From the NCBI GenBank assembly GCA_041397365.1, contig JAWKWT010000008.1:203938-267937 (forward strand): a DNA stretch of 64,000 nucleotides, given 5' to 3'. Under the pieces are notes generated by a model. It had not been told where the DNA came from. It searched no databases and saw only the letters and a list, made by a program, of their open reading frames with translations. The position numbers and the translations under genes were made by a program. Positions 25,593-35,051 of the stretch are shown piece after piece (position 1 is the first letter of the stretch; every line of letters starts with the position of its first letter). The stretch comes from P52-10 sp041397365 (GTDB lineage Bacteria > Pseudomonadota > Alphaproteobacteria > Rhizobiales > Xanthobacteraceae).

Positions 25593-27373
25593 TTGCCGAT
25601 ATTGCGCTTGCGCGATCTGCCTGTCACTTCCAGATTCAGTCCAGATTCGGTGGCCTCGCCGGCCACCCTCCTCCGCAGCACGCACGAACCCAGTATCAAA
25701 GCGCCCAATCCAGTTCCCCGTCGGACAGCATCATGGCGCCGCTCCGGCACGCTGTTCCGCCGGATCTGGTTCGCCGGCTTCTCCAACCTCGGACTGCTGA
25801 TTCAGGGCGTGGGCGCGGCCTGGTCGATGACGATGATGACGTCGTCGGCCGACATGGTCGCCCTCGATGCTGACGGCCGCTTTGATGCCGACGCTGCTGA
25901 TCTCGATCGCGGCCGGTGCGATCGCCGACATGTACGACCGCCGCATCGTCGCGCTGATCGGCCTGTCGATCTCGCTCACCTCCGCCGCCTCGCTGTCGGC
26001 GCTCGCCTATGTCGGCCTGCTGACGCCGATGCTGCTGCTCGGCTCCAGTTTCCTGATCGGCACCGGCATGGCGCTGTTTCAGCCGGCCTGGCAGGCCTCC
26101 GTCAATGAACAGGTCCCGCAGGAGACCCTGCCGCAGGCGGTGGCGCTGAACGGCATCAGCTTCAACATCGCGCGAAGTTTCGGCCCGGCGATCGGCGGCG
26201 CGATCACGTCGCCTCGGCCGGCGCGGTCGCCGCCTTCGTCGTCAATGCCCTGTTCTATATTCCGCTGATCGTGGTGCTGTTGCTGTGGCGGCGGACCGTC
26301 GAGCCAGCCCGCCTGCCACCCGAGCGGCTCACCCGCGCGATCGTGTCCGGCGTCCGCTTCATCATCCACTCCCCGAATCTGCGGACGGTGCTGAACCGCA
26401 CGCTGCTGTTCGGCATGATCGGCAGCGCCACGTCGGCTGATGCCGCTGCTGACGCGCGATCTGCTCGGCGGCGGCGCGCGGCTCTACGGCATCATGCTCG
26501 GCGCGTTCGGCATCGGCGCGGTGCTCGGCGCGCTCAATGTCGGAACCTTCCGGCAGAAACTGTCGGGCGAAACAGCGATCCGGCTTTGCGCCTTCCGCGA
26601 TGGGGCTCGCGGTCATCGTGGCTGCCGTCAGCCGCTCGCCACGGCTCACCGCCGCCGCGCTGGTGGTGGCCGGCAGTCTGGATGATCGCGATCGCTCTGT
26701 TCAACATCGGCGTGCAGCTTTCGGCCCCGCGCTGGGTAGCCGGGTCGCGCTGGCAGCGTTTCAGGCATCGATCGCCGGCGGCATGGCGCTCGGCAGCTGG
26801 ATGTGGGGGTCACGTCGCCAATGGCGCGGGGGTCAGCGAGACGCTGCTGATCTCCGGCGGCGTGATGCTGGCCTCGCCGCTGATCGGCTTCTGGCTGAGG
26901 ATGCCGGCGGTCGACGATCCGAGCGACGCCGCGATCAGGCACTCGCCGATCCGGAGTCAATCTTGCAGTGATGACGGCGCGCAGCGGGCCGATCGTGATC
27001 GAGATCGAATACCGCATCGACGTCAAAGCGATCGCGCGAGTTCTACGGGCTGATGCAACAGGTGCAATTGTCCCGACAGCGCACCGGCGGTTATGGCTGG
27101 TCGATCGCCCGCGACATCGCCGATCCGGAATTGTGGACCGAGCGCTATCATTGCCCGACATGGCTCGACTATCTGCGCCAGCGCAGCCGGCCGACCCAAT
27201 CCGAACGCATTCTCTCGCAGCGCGCGATCGACCTGCATGCAGGGCCGGAGCCGGTCCGCATCCGACGCATGCTCGAACGCCCGTTCGGCTCCGTGCGCTG
27301 GAAGGACGACTCGCCGGACCGGGGCGCGACCGACGTCATGCCGATCCCGATCGATCCGACCACCGGACGCTGA
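25593..27373 (+). pseudogene. MFS exporter with C-terminal monooxygenase-like domain (EntS/DUF894 type), multiply frameshifted
   Basis: Pieces in all three frames reassemble into one major facilitator protein of about 590 residues: IWFAGFSNLGLLIQGVGAAW, MTMMTSSADMVAL, MPTLLISIAAGAIADMYDRR, GSSFLIGTGMALFQPAWQAS, FNIARSFGPAIGGA, TRDLLGGGARLYGIMLGAFG, FNIGVQLSAPRW, then a C-terminal antibiotic-monooxygenase-like domain (SGPIVIEIEYRIDVKAIAR, ELWTERYHCPTWLDYLRQ). Breaks lie near 25870, 26215, 26440, 26590, 26690, 26760, 26810, 26940 and 27050. Several are cured by adding one base (for example ATSALMPLLTRD near 26440). Codon quality is kept throughout, which argues against real decay. Exact start uncertain. 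Confidence 0.8.
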
Positions 27374-27502
27374 CCCACCGGCGAGCGCGCTGGCGCGTGC
27401 GCATCGCGTGCGTTAGGATCGTCACAAGAACGATGCAGGCTGCGTTCTCTCGGGCAACATCGTCGACCGATCGCGCGCATCCCCCAACAAGAAAGTTCGC
27501 CC

Positions 27503-28492
27503 GTGCAAATCCTTCTCGCCAAGACCGCACATGCCCGCATCGGGCCTCGTCTCAAGGCCATTGCGCCGGAAGATGCCGAACTGATCCTCATCACGCCGGA
27601 CGGCAAGTTCGAACGCGACGGCGAGCCCGTGCCGGCGGAAAGCGTCGACCCCGATATCGCCTGGCTCAGCCTCGACGCCATGCGCGACGGCTATATGCCG
27701 GTCGTGCTTCAGCGGCTGACCGCGAGCACCCGGACGAAATGGGTACAATCGTTTCTCGCCGGCCTCGACAATCCGGCGTTCAAGCAGATCATCGCCAAGG
27801 GCATCAGCCTGTCCAAAAGCAGCGCGCAGGCGGTGTCGATCGCCGAATACATCACCGCCCACGCTTTTGGCCGGATCGTCCCGATCGAGGCGCAGCGCAC
27901 GGCGCAGGCGAAGAAAGAGTGGGTCCGCACGCCCTATCGCGAGATCAGCGAGACGCGCTGGACCATGGTCGGCTTCGGCTCGATCGGATATGAGGTCGCC
28001 AAGCGCATCAAACCCTACGGCGTCCATCTGACCGTCGTGCGGCGCGACACCGACAATCGCGGACTGGCCGATTCCGTCATCACGTTGGCGAACATCGCGA
28101 GCGCCCTGCCGCAAAGCGATGTCGTCGTGCTCGCCTGCTCGCTGAACGACGAGACGCGCCATCTCGCCAACGACTCCTTCTTCGGCGCGATGAAGAAGGA
28201 TGCAATCCTCATCAATATCGGGCGCGGAGCGCTGATCGAGGACGCCGCGCTGAGGCGCGCCCTGGACCGCGACCAGCCTGGCTGCGCGGTGCTCGACGTC
28301 TTCGAGAAGGAGCCGCTGCCGACGGACAGCTGGATGTGGGAGCATCCGAAAGTGCATGTCAGCGCCCACACCTCGCCGAACGGTTCGGGAACGGTCGGCC
28401 GCGGCGATGAATTGTTTCTCGACAATCTCAGACGCTATCTCGCCGGCGAGAAAGTCAGCAACGAGGCGACACGGGCCGAGGTCGGGCTTTAA
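27503..28492 (+). CDS. D-2-hydroxyacid dehydrogenase
   Basis: 329 aa, GTG start. The NAD-binding motif is VGFGSIGYEVAKR, and the catalytic residues are the Arg in INIGRGALI, Glu in DVFEKEPLP and His in HVSAHTSPNG. Family members reduce 2-oxoacids or oxidise D-2-hydroxyacids; the protein resembles the glyoxylate/hydroxypyruvate or uncharacterised branch, so no substrate is assigned. Convergent with the NUDIX gene; 59 bases separate the stops. Confidence 0.9.
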   Translation: MQILLAKTAHARIGPRLKAIAPEDAELILITPDGKFERDGEPVPAESVDPDIAWLSLDAMRDGYMPVVLQRLTASTRTKWVQSFLAGLDNPAFKQIIAKGISLSKSSAQAVSIAEYITAHAFGRIVPIEAQRTAQAKKEWVRTPYREISETRWTMVGFGSIGYEVAKRIKPYGVHLTVVRRDTDNRGLADSVITLANIASALPQSDVVVLACSLNDETRHLANDSFFGAMKKDAILINIGRGALIEDAALRRALDRDQPGCAVLDVFEKEPLPTDSWMWEHPKVHVSAHTSPNGSGTVGRGDELFLDNLRRYLAGEKVSNEATRAEVGL

Positions 28493-28551
28493 ACGGAGGC
28501 GGCAGATCGAGAGGCTAACCGGAAATCTGTGGAGGCGGCGCTTGGCGACGC

Positions 28552-29345
28552 CTACACGCTGTGGCCCATCTCGAACAGCGTTCCGTCATAGCCGGCCTCC
28601 GCAGGGATGCGGAGCTGACGGCTTTTCTCGCCGCGGATGATTTCCGGCAGCACCGTCACGACCGGCTCGCTTCGCGCGGCGGCGATGACGGCAGCGGCCG
28701 AGTTCTGCTTGCCGAGCTTGACCAGGTTTCGCTCGGTCGGAAACACGAGCTTGAAGCGTCCGGTCTTCGCGCCCTCCACCGCGGCATTGGGATTGACCCA
28801 CACCGAATCCACCGACTCCGATCCGTCATGCATCCCGAGCTGATCGGCGGGCGCGACCGCGACATAGAAATGCGTATCGAACCGTTTCGGCAGGCCGACC
28901 GGCGTGATCCAGTGCGCGAACGGCACCAACAGATCGAGCGCCGGCACCAGACGCTCGGCGCGCAGGATGTCGGAGAAGCTTCGCTTTCCCTCGCACAGAG
29001 CAACGCGATGCTCGCTGATGATGTCGTCCGCACGCGCCGCCGGCACCAGTTCGGCCGCGCCTTCCGTTCGCGCGAGCAGGATCCCGCACTCCTCGAACGT
29101 CTCGCGCACCGCGCCGATGCGGAATGACAGCGCCGTCGCGTCAGGTCCGCTAAAGCCACGCGTGAGTGCCACGCTCTGCGCGACGATATGATCGTCGGAT
29201 CGATGCTTCCGCCCGGAAACACCAGCGCGCCGGATGCGAAATCGATCTGGTGGTGGCGCACCACCATGAACACTTCCATGCCGGCGCTGCCGTCGCGCAG
29301 CAGCAGCATGGTCGAGGCAGGCCGGAAAATCGACTCGGTGCTCAT
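28552..29345 (-). pseudogene. NUDIX hydrolase, one base missing near 29196
   Basis: NUDIX superfamily hydrolase of nucleotide-diphosphate-like compounds, 264 aa when repaired. N-terminal part MSTESIFRPASTMLLLRDGS and LVFPGGSIDP, then a frame change, then GAVRETFEECGILLA, the REx2EE helix of the NUDIX box. Adding one G near 29196 gives SIDPDDHIVAQSVALTRGF and joins both parts; the 794-base length is one short of a multiple of 3. The large insertion between the GG and RExxEE motifs fits the NUDT19/RP2-like subgroup, which acts on CoA. It starts 7 bases after the DapA-like gene, same strand. Confidence 0.85.
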
Positions 29346-29352
29346 GGCGTTC

Positions 29353-30306
29353 CTACTCCGCAGCAACACGCGCGGCGAGGTCGGCGCGCTTGTCGCGCAG
29401 AGCCAGCCGCGCCAGCAGATAGTCGACCTCTTCGCGCGCCGTCGCGGTCAGCGCCGAACCGGGCTTGCGCTGCGCGTCGCTGGCGATCATGCCGCGCCGC
29501 TTCATCACATATTTGCGGACGGCCAGGCCGACGCCCTGCTGCTGCTCGTAGCGGATCAGCGGCAGATGCGCATCGAACAGATCGTGCGCGGCATCGCGCT
29601 GGCCCGCCTTCGAGAGCCGTACGACATCGACCAGCATGTCCGGGAAGGCGTAGCCGGTCATCGCGCCGTCCGCGCCACGATCCATCTCGAAGTCGAGGAA
29701 CATGCCGCCGTTGCCGGTGAGGATCGACAGCGGCCGCAGCGAGCCGTCCTTCTGGAAACCGCGCAGCGCCGTGATCTTCTCCAGCCCCGGCCAGTCCTCA
29801 TGTTTCAGCATCACGCAGGACGGATTGTCGGTGACGATCTTGCGGATCACCTGCGGCGTCATGACGACGCTCAGCGTCAGCGGATAATCCTGCAACACCC
29901 ACGGAATGTCGGAGCCGATCGCCTCGACCGCCTGCTTGAAATAGGTCGTGATCTGATCGTCCGTTCGCAGATGCGGCGGCGGCGCGATCATCACGCCGGC
30001 GGCGCCGGCCTCCATCACGCTGCGGGCAAGCGAACGCATCGCCGCGAAGCCCGGCGCGGAGACGCCGACGATGATCTGCATCTCCTTCGCACGGCGGATG
30101 AAGCGCGTCGCGACATCGACCGCCTCCTGTCCGTCCAGCTTCGGCGCTTCGCCCAGAATGCCGAGCACCGTGATGCCGTTGCAGCCGGCGTCGCGATAAA
30201 AATCCGTCAGCCGGTCGATCGAGGCGGTGTCGATGCGGCCATCGTCGTGAAACGGGGTCGGTGCGATCGCGAAGGTGCCGGCGGCGTCAGGGGTCAGGTG
30301 CATCAT
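29353..30306 (-). CDS. Dihydrodipicolinate synthase/N-acetylneuraminate lyase family protein
   Basis: 317 aa TIM-barrel class I aldolase. The Schiff-base Lys is in CVMLKHEDW, the proton-relay Tyr in VLQDYP, and the glycine-rich loop is LGILGEAPKLDGQE, where DapA has GTTGE. The altered loop means it is unlikely to be true DapA; a sugar-acid or hydroxy-oxoacid aldolase/dehydratase is more likely. Two adjacent Met codons (30306, 30303) are possible starts. Probably in one transcript with the NUDIX gene. Confidence 0.88.
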   Translation of the reverse strand: MMHLTPDAAGTFAIAPTPFHDDGRIDTASIDRLTDFYRDAGCNGITVLGILGEAPKLDGQEAVDVATRFIRRAKEMQIIVGVSAPGFAAMRSLARSVMEAGAAGVMIAPPPHLRTDDQITTYFKQAVEAIGSDIPWVLQDYPLTLSVVMTPQVIRKIVTDNPSCVMLKHEDWPGLEKITALRGFQKDGSLRPLSILTGNGGMFLDFEMDRGADGAMTGYAFPDMLVDVVRLSKAGQRDAAHDLFDAHLPLIRYEQQQGVGLAVRKYVMKRRGMIASDAQRKPGSALTATAREEVDYLLARLALRDKRADLAARVAAE

Positions 30307-30401
30307 CAGTCCTGCGGCAAGAGGCGAAATTGCCTGCAACTATACAGAGCATCGGCCCGACCGTCACTCGCCACGATCGCTCGGCCCTCCCGAAAACGAC
30401 A

Positions 30402-30424
30402 ATGGCCGGGACAAGCCCGGCCAT
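30402..30424. repeat. Palindromic repeat family 2, copy 2
   Basis: ATGGCCGGG-ACAAG-CCCGGCCAT, identical to copy 1 over 23 bases. It lies 28 bases downstream of the SDR stop at the end of the acyl-CoA operon, where it could terminate or protect the transcript. Confidence 0.8.
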
Positions 30425-30451
30425 TGCGCAACTCTGAATCCGATGCCGGCG

Positions 30452-31312
30452 TCAGCTGACCTTCGCGCCTTCCTTGAAGAAAATCTTGTCGGCATGCTTG
30501 GCCACGTCCTGCGCCGTGTAAGGCCCCTCCGGCTTCCAGCCCTCGGCCTGGAAGATCTTGAGTTCGCGAACACCCGCCTGCCCCGACACGCCGAGGATCT
30601 TGTTGGTCTGATCGCCAGACAGGTCGCTGCACATATACAGCATCGCGGGCGCGACCATCTCCGGACCCGCCGGCTTGTAGCTGTCGCCGCGCCGGGCCTG
30701 AAGGTCCTCGGTCATGCGGGTCAGCGCGCCCGGCGACATCGACCACACGCGAATGTTGTATTTGCGGCCCTCGATCGACAGCACGCGGGTGAAGCCGGCG
30801 ATGCCGGCCTTCGCCGCGCCGTAATTGGTCTGGCCGAAATTGCCGATCAGGCCGGAGGTCGACGAGGTGTTGACGATCACGCCGCCGCCATTGTCCTTCA
30901 TGAACTTGAACACCGGCAGCGTCACGCAGAAGGTGCCTTTCAAATGCACGCGCACCACCGAGTCCCACTGATCCTCGGACATCTTGGCGAAGGTGCCGTC
31001 ACGCAGGATGCCGGCATTGTTGATCAGAATATCGACCTTGCCGAACGCCTTGATCGCGTCATTGAACAGCGCTTCGCCGCCGGCCATCGAGGAGATGTCC
31101 GAACCGTTGGCGATCGCCTTGCCGCCGTCCTTGACGATCGCGTCCGCGACCTTCTGCGCGTAGGTGGCGTCCTTGCCGGAGCCGTCACGCGGCCCGCCGA
31201 GATCGTTGACGACGACCGATGCGCCTTCCTGTGCGAACAGCTTCGCATAAGCCTCGCCGAGACCGCCGCCGGCGCCGGTGATGACCGCAACCTTCTTATC
31301 GAGCAAACCCAT
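30452..31312 (-). CDS. SDR family dehydrogenase (3-hydroxyacyl-CoA dehydrogenase/17-beta-HSD4 type)
   Basis: 286 aa. NAD site TGAGGGLGEAYAKLF, the long first loop VVVNDLGGPRDGSGKD typical of the dehydrogenase part of peroxisomal multifunctional enzyme 2, NNAGILRDGTFAKM, catalytic Ser in VNTSSTSGL and Tyr/Lys in TNYGAAKAG. The branch oxidises (3R)-hydroxyacyl-CoA or hydroxysteroids. It is the last gene of a four-gene minus-strand group (two acyl-CoA dehydrogenases, MaoC hydratase, this SDR), so a 3-hydroxyacyl-CoA oxidation step after the MaoC hydration is a sound inference. Confidence 0.92.
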   Translation of the reverse strand: MGLLDKKVAVITGAGGGLGEAYAKLFAQEGASVVVNDLGGPRDGSGKDATYAQKVADAIVKDGGKAIANGSDISSMAGGEALFNDAIKAFGKVDILINNAGILRDGTFAKMSEDQWDSVVRVHLKGTFCVTLPVFKFMKDNGGGVIVNTSSTSGLIGNFGQTNYGAAKAGIAGFTRVLSIEGRKYNIRVWSMSPGALTRMTEDLQARRGDSYKPAGPEMVAPAMLYMCSDLSGDQTNKILGVSGQAGVRELKIFQAEGWKPEGPYTAQDVAKHADKIFFKEGAKVS

Positions 31313-31342
31313 TCTTATTTCTCCAGTCAGAGCTTCGTTTTG

Positions 31343-32206
31343 TCAGGCGAGTTCGGTCCGCCCGTTCTTGACCACCGTCACGTTGCGCGCCTTGACGCGC
31401 GCCTCGAAGGAAATGACGTTTGCATCTTTCCACATGTCGACGGTGATGGCCCGCCCGGAAAGACCGGCGACGAGAACCGCACCGCCGCATGCCGGCGGAA
31501 CGCCGCCGGATCGAAGTCGGCATGTCTGCAACACCGCGCGGCAGGTGATGCCGTGCGTACGTCGCCCGTGCAGGATCGGCCGGTCGAAGCCTGCTCTGCG
31601 CGCGAATTCCGGATCGCTGTGCAGCGGATTGCGATCGCCGGAGAGACGATAGATCAACGCCTGATCCGGCCGCGTGGTGATGTCGACGCTGAGATCGGGC
31701 GAGCGCTTCGGCACCTGGTGCGGTTCGGGCTGGCCCTCGGTCGGGCCGCCGAATCCACCGTCGCCGCGCGCAAAGGTGGAGGAGCGGATCGTCACCAGCG
31801 GCTCGCCGGAGGCGGCGTCCTTCACCACCGTCTGGCGCTGAACCACAGCGCCCTTCTCCTTGCCCTTGTCGAAGACGCCGGTGACGGTCGAATCCGCCGT
31901 CACCTTCGCCGTTACAGGCAGCACCTTGTGGAAGGAGATGTCGCGTTCGGCATCGACCACCATCACGCGATTGAGGTCGATCTGCCCCGGACTGGCGCCA
32001 TAGGCGCAGACCGCGGCGAAGGTCGGCACGACCTTCAGCGGCTTCTTGGTGAAGTAGCCCTCATTGACGAACAGCAGTTCCTTCTCGTTGAGCGGATCGT
32101 TGCCCATGCCGATGCCGAGCGCATACAGCATGACCTCGCGATCCGACCACGAATACGGCACGCCTTCGGTCTTGAGGCTCATCACCTCGGGATATTTGAT
32201 CGGCAT
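31343..32206 (-). CDS. MaoC family (R)-specific enoyl-CoA hydratase, with a corrupted internal segment
   Basis: 287 aa, tandem hot-dog architecture of MFE-2 hydratase 2: N-terminal half (WSDREVMLYALGIGMGNDPLNE) and C-terminal half with the catalytic hydratase-2 motif YRLSGDRNPLHSDPEFARRAGF and RPILHGRRTHG. Residues between VLQTC and AITVDMW (bases about 31452-31524) read as nonsense (RLRSGGVPPACGG), while the next frame gives ADFDPAAFRRHAAV and RFSSPVFPG, the expected family sequence. Two nearby deletions that sum to 3 bases hide the damage inside an open frame. Adds water to trans-2-enoyl-CoA to give the (R)-hydroxy product used by the SDR. Confidence 0.88.
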   Translation of the reverse strand: MPIKYPEVMSLKTEGVPYSWSDREVMLYALGIGMGNDPLNEKELLFVNEGYFTKKPLKVVPTFAAVCAYGASPGQIDLNRVMVVDAERDISFHKVLPVTAKVTADSTVTGVFDKGKEKGAVVQRQTVVKDAASGEPLVTIRSSTFARGDGGFGGPTEGQPEPHQVPKRSPDLSVDITTRPDQALIYRLSGDRNPLHSDPEFARRAGFDRPILHGRRTHGITCRAVLQTCRLRSGGVPPACGGAVLVAGLSGRAITVDMWKDANVISFEARVKARNVTVVKNGRTELA

Positions 32207-32216
32207 TATTCTGCTC

Positions 32217-33349
32217 CTACATGCCGATCAGTCGCGCATAACGCTCGCGATGATAGGCGGAGGAGCCGAACGCCGCCTCCAGCACCCGCGCGCGCTTGAG
32301 ATAGAAGCCGGCGTCATGGGCGTCGGTCATGCCGATGCCGCCATGAAGCTGGATCATCTCGCGCGTGGCGTAGTTGACGATGTCGTTCGCCGCGGTCTTG
32401 GCGAGCGAGACCAGCTCGGGCACCTCGGGCGAATTGTCGTCGATCGCCTGTAACGCCTCGTCGATGGTCGGGCGTGCAAGCTGCAACGCCGTGAACAGAT
32501 AGGCCGCGCGGTGCTGCAACGCCTGGAACGAGCCGATCAGCTGGCCGAACTGCTTGCGGGTCTTCATGTACTCGACGGTGGTGTCGAACGCCTGCTGGGC
32601 AAGCCCGATCTGCTCGGCGGCAACCGCCGCCGTCGCGCGATCCAGTGTCTTGTCGAGCAGTTCGCGGCCGCCATCGGCCTGCCCGATCACCGCATCGGCT
32701 CCGGCCTCGACATCCTGAAGGTCAGGTCGGCATAGCCGCGAGTCGATCAGCGAGCGGCGCTTGCGCTCAAGCCCTCTCGCATCGGCCGGCACCAGAACAG
32801 CGTCACGCCCCTGGCGTCGGTCGGACGGCCGCTGGTGCGCGCCGCCACCACGAACACGTCCGCCGCCATGCCTTCCATCACGAAGGTCTTGGTTCCGGAC
32901 AGCGCGTAGCCGCTGCCCTTCTTGGTCGCCGCCAGCGCGATCTTTTCCGGCGCATAGCGCGGGCCTTCATCGACCGCGAGCGCGGCGATGGCCTTGCCCT
33001 CGGCGATCTTCGGCAACCAGGCTTTCTTCTGTGCGTCCGATCCGCCGAGGATCAGCGCACTGGCCGCGCCGACCGCCGAGCCGATCAAGGGCGCCGCGAC
33101 GACGTTGCGTCCCAACTCCTCCAGCACGACACCGATGCTGCGATAGCCGAATTCCGAGCCGCCATAGGCTTCGGGAATGACGACGCCGGTCCAGCCCATC
33201 TCGGCGATGCTCTTGAACGTCGCGGAATCGAAGCCCAGCGGATTTTCGCTGTCGCGCATCTTGCGGAAGGCACTGACGGGAGAATTCGCCTGGGCCCAGC
33301 CCTTTGCGCTGTCGCGGAGGAGGACTTGTTCTTCGGTCAACAATGACAT
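32217..33349 (-). pseudogene. Acyl-CoA dehydrogenase (second of the operon), frameshifted as given
   Basis: About 378 aa after repair. N-terminal part MSLLTEEQVLLRDSAKGWAQ, VVIPEAYGGSEFGYRS and GSGYALSGTKTFVMEGMAAD (FAD/substrate sheet); C-terminal helical part EQIGLAQQAFDTTVEYMKTR, QFGQLIGSFQALQHR and QLHGGIGMTDAHD. Three small losses separate them: GGG to GG near 32792, CGCG to CG near 32737 and CC to C near 32717, which together restore LFWVPADARG and RGYADLTFQDVE. Probably pairs with the other dehydrogenase of the operon as in FadE heterocomplexes; that pairing is inference. Confidence 0.88.
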
Positions 33350-33373
33350 GTTATTTTCCTGCCTCGCGTTTTC

Positions 33374-34591
33374 TTATTGATGGTCCAGCAGCCCAAGCAT
33401 GCGCTTGGCGATGATGTTGTTCTGAACTTCGGTCGTGCCGGAAAAGATCGTCATGGCCTTGTTGGAGAAGAAGGCGCGCGTGGTGTCCAGCTCCTCCTGC
33501 TTGAACTGACCGTTCGGCTTGCCCCAGCCGACCCCTTGCAGGCCGAAGATTTCGACCAGGAGTTCTTCGCGCTCCTGCTGGATGCGGGCGCGGGCGTTCT
33601 TGGCGACCGAGGTGAACTCGCTCGGCCCCTGCCCGGCCTTGGTCTCGTCGAGCATGCGCTGCTGCATCAGCCGCAGCGAGCGGAACTCCATCATGTGCCG
33701 GACGATACGCTGGCGCAGATCAGGGTCGGCGATGCGGCCCTTCTCGTCGACGCCGATATACTCCTTGGCGATCTCGTTCATCGGCCGCGTGTCACCGGCG
33801 AGCTGACGGCGGGCAGTGTTGGTGGCGTTACGCTCGAACTGGAGCAGCCGCTTGGCGATGGTCCAGCCCTTGTTGAGCTGGCCCATCAGATTCTCCTTCG
33901 GCACCTTCACATCGGTGAAGAACACCTCGGAGAACGGCGATTCGCCGGAAATCGTCCTGATCGGGCGAACCTCGACGCCCGGCGTCTTCATGTCGATCAG
34001 CAGGAAGCTGATGCCGTCCTGTTTCACCTTGGGATCGGTGCGGACGAGGCAGAAGCACCAGTCAGCGTAAAGGCTGCCCGAGGTCCAGATTTTCTGGCCG
34101 TTGACCAGGTAATGGTCGCCCTTGTCCTCGGCTTTGGTTTGCAGGCCGGCGAGATCGGAGCCCGCGCCCGGCTCCGAATAGCCCTGGCACCAGCGGACCT
34201 CGCCGCGCGACACCCGCGTCAGATGCAGCTTCTTCTGCTCGGGGCTGCCGTGCTCCAGCATGGTCGGCCCGAGCAAGGTGGTGCCCATGCCGGTCATCGG
34301 GTTGAACGCGCCGCAATCGACGAATGCCTGCGCCACGACGCGCGCCTGAACGGTCGGCAGCCCGCCGCCGCCATATTCCTTCGGCCAGCCCGGCGTGCCC
34401 CAGCCCTTGTCGCGCACCCGCTCCTTCCACAGCGCCCAGTCCGGACCGTCCGGATAGCGCGGCATGTTCTGATAATATTCCTCAAGCTTGCTGCGCAGAG
34501 ACTCCGGGAAGTTGGCGTTGATCCACGCCTTCGCTTCCTCGCGGAACGCCTCCAGCTTGCTCGTGTCCTCGACGTCGGCCAGTACGTTCAT
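33374..34591 (-). CDS. Acyl-CoA dehydrogenase (first of the operon)
   Basis: 405 aa, full length. Signatures: WPKEYGGGGLPTVQARV, WCQGYSEPGAGSDLAGLQT (FAD/acyl site), YLVNGQKIWTSGSLYADW, and RRQLAGDTRPMNEI near the C-domain. Oxidises acyl-CoA to the trans-2-enoyl-CoA with electrons passed to ETF. First gene of the minus-strand group that continues with the second dehydrogenase (24 bases), MaoC and SDR. The substrate chain or ring is not identifiable from sequence; neighbouring CoA ligase chemistry suggests a carboxylic acid degradation route. Confidence 0.93.
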   Translation of the reverse strand: MNVLADVEDTSKLEAFREEAKAWINANFPESLRSKLEEYYQNMPRYPDGPDWALWKERVRDKGWGTPGWPKEYGGGGLPTVQARVVAQAFVDCGAFNPMTGMGTTLLGPTMLEHGSPEQKKLHLTRVSRGEVRWCQGYSEPGAGSDLAGLQTKAEDKGDHYLVNGQKIWTSGSLYADWCFCLVRTDPKVKQDGISFLLIDMKTPGVEVRPIRTISGESPFSEVFFTDVKVPKENLMGQLNKGWTIAKRLLQFERNATNTARRQLAGDTRPMNEIAKEYIGVDEKGRIADPDLRQRIVRHMMEFRSLRLMQQRMLDETKAGQGPSEFTSVAKNARARIQQEREELLVEIFGLQGVGWGKPNGQFKQEELDTTRAFFSNKAMTIFSGTTEVQNNIIAKRMLGLLDHQ

Positions 34592-35051
34592 GCTGTTTCT
34601 CCCTGATCGCCTGATCTTAAATGATACGGATCGGGAAAGGCCGGCGGATGGCTTTTGGCGCGCGCGAGACAGCCAGACAGCAAGCGATCGGACAAAATGT
34701 CGCCGCTCCTTGCATGGTGCGCCGCAAAAATTCCACCCTCATCTTCAAGGCGCGCGGTTCGAATTAAGGCGCGCTCCTCTCCCGAAATTTCTTTAGCCGT
34801 TGGGACTCCACTGTGCCTGATGGCGGCGTTACGCAACTCGCATGGGTCGTCCGTCACGTTCTAAGCACGCTTCGCGTCGCCGCAACCGCGCAAATTTCAT
34901 TGGACCTATGCTGGTATGGAGGACCAGCATGACTTAGAGAAGAACGCATTGCCTTTGGCGCGAGGATTTGCTTTCCATTCGGGCGGAAGCGCAACGACAC
35001 GTCCCGCCAAAATTTAGACAACGACAAACCAACGACAAACGAGGTACGCCC
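34592..35051. other. 460-base divergent promoter region
   Basis: Separates the acyl-CoA dehydrogenase operon (minus) from the acyl-CoA synthetase gene (plus). It must carry both promoters. The one structure I see is the dyad at 34908-34930; no gene, tRNA or repeat-family copy is present. Confidence 0.55.
34908..34930. promoter_or_regulatory. Dyad upstream of the ADP-forming acyl-CoA synthetase gene
   Basis: ATGCTGG (34908-34914) and CCAGCAT (34924-34930), perfect 7-base arms with a 9-base spacer, 121 bases before the start codon. Spacing fits a dimeric regulator such as a TetR/FadR-type protein, but no regulator gene is adjacent and the assignment is tentative. Confidence 0.35.

Noticed and set aside
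25593..27373. MFS gene as a truly decayed pseudogene
   Set aside because: Many closely spaced small indels but no substitutions to stops and good codon use; the same error type hits essential genes elsewhere in the window.
30275..32299. 674-residue frame opposite the SDR and MaoC genes
   Set aside because: Spans two genes and an intergenic repeat on the other strand; shadow of GC-biased codons.
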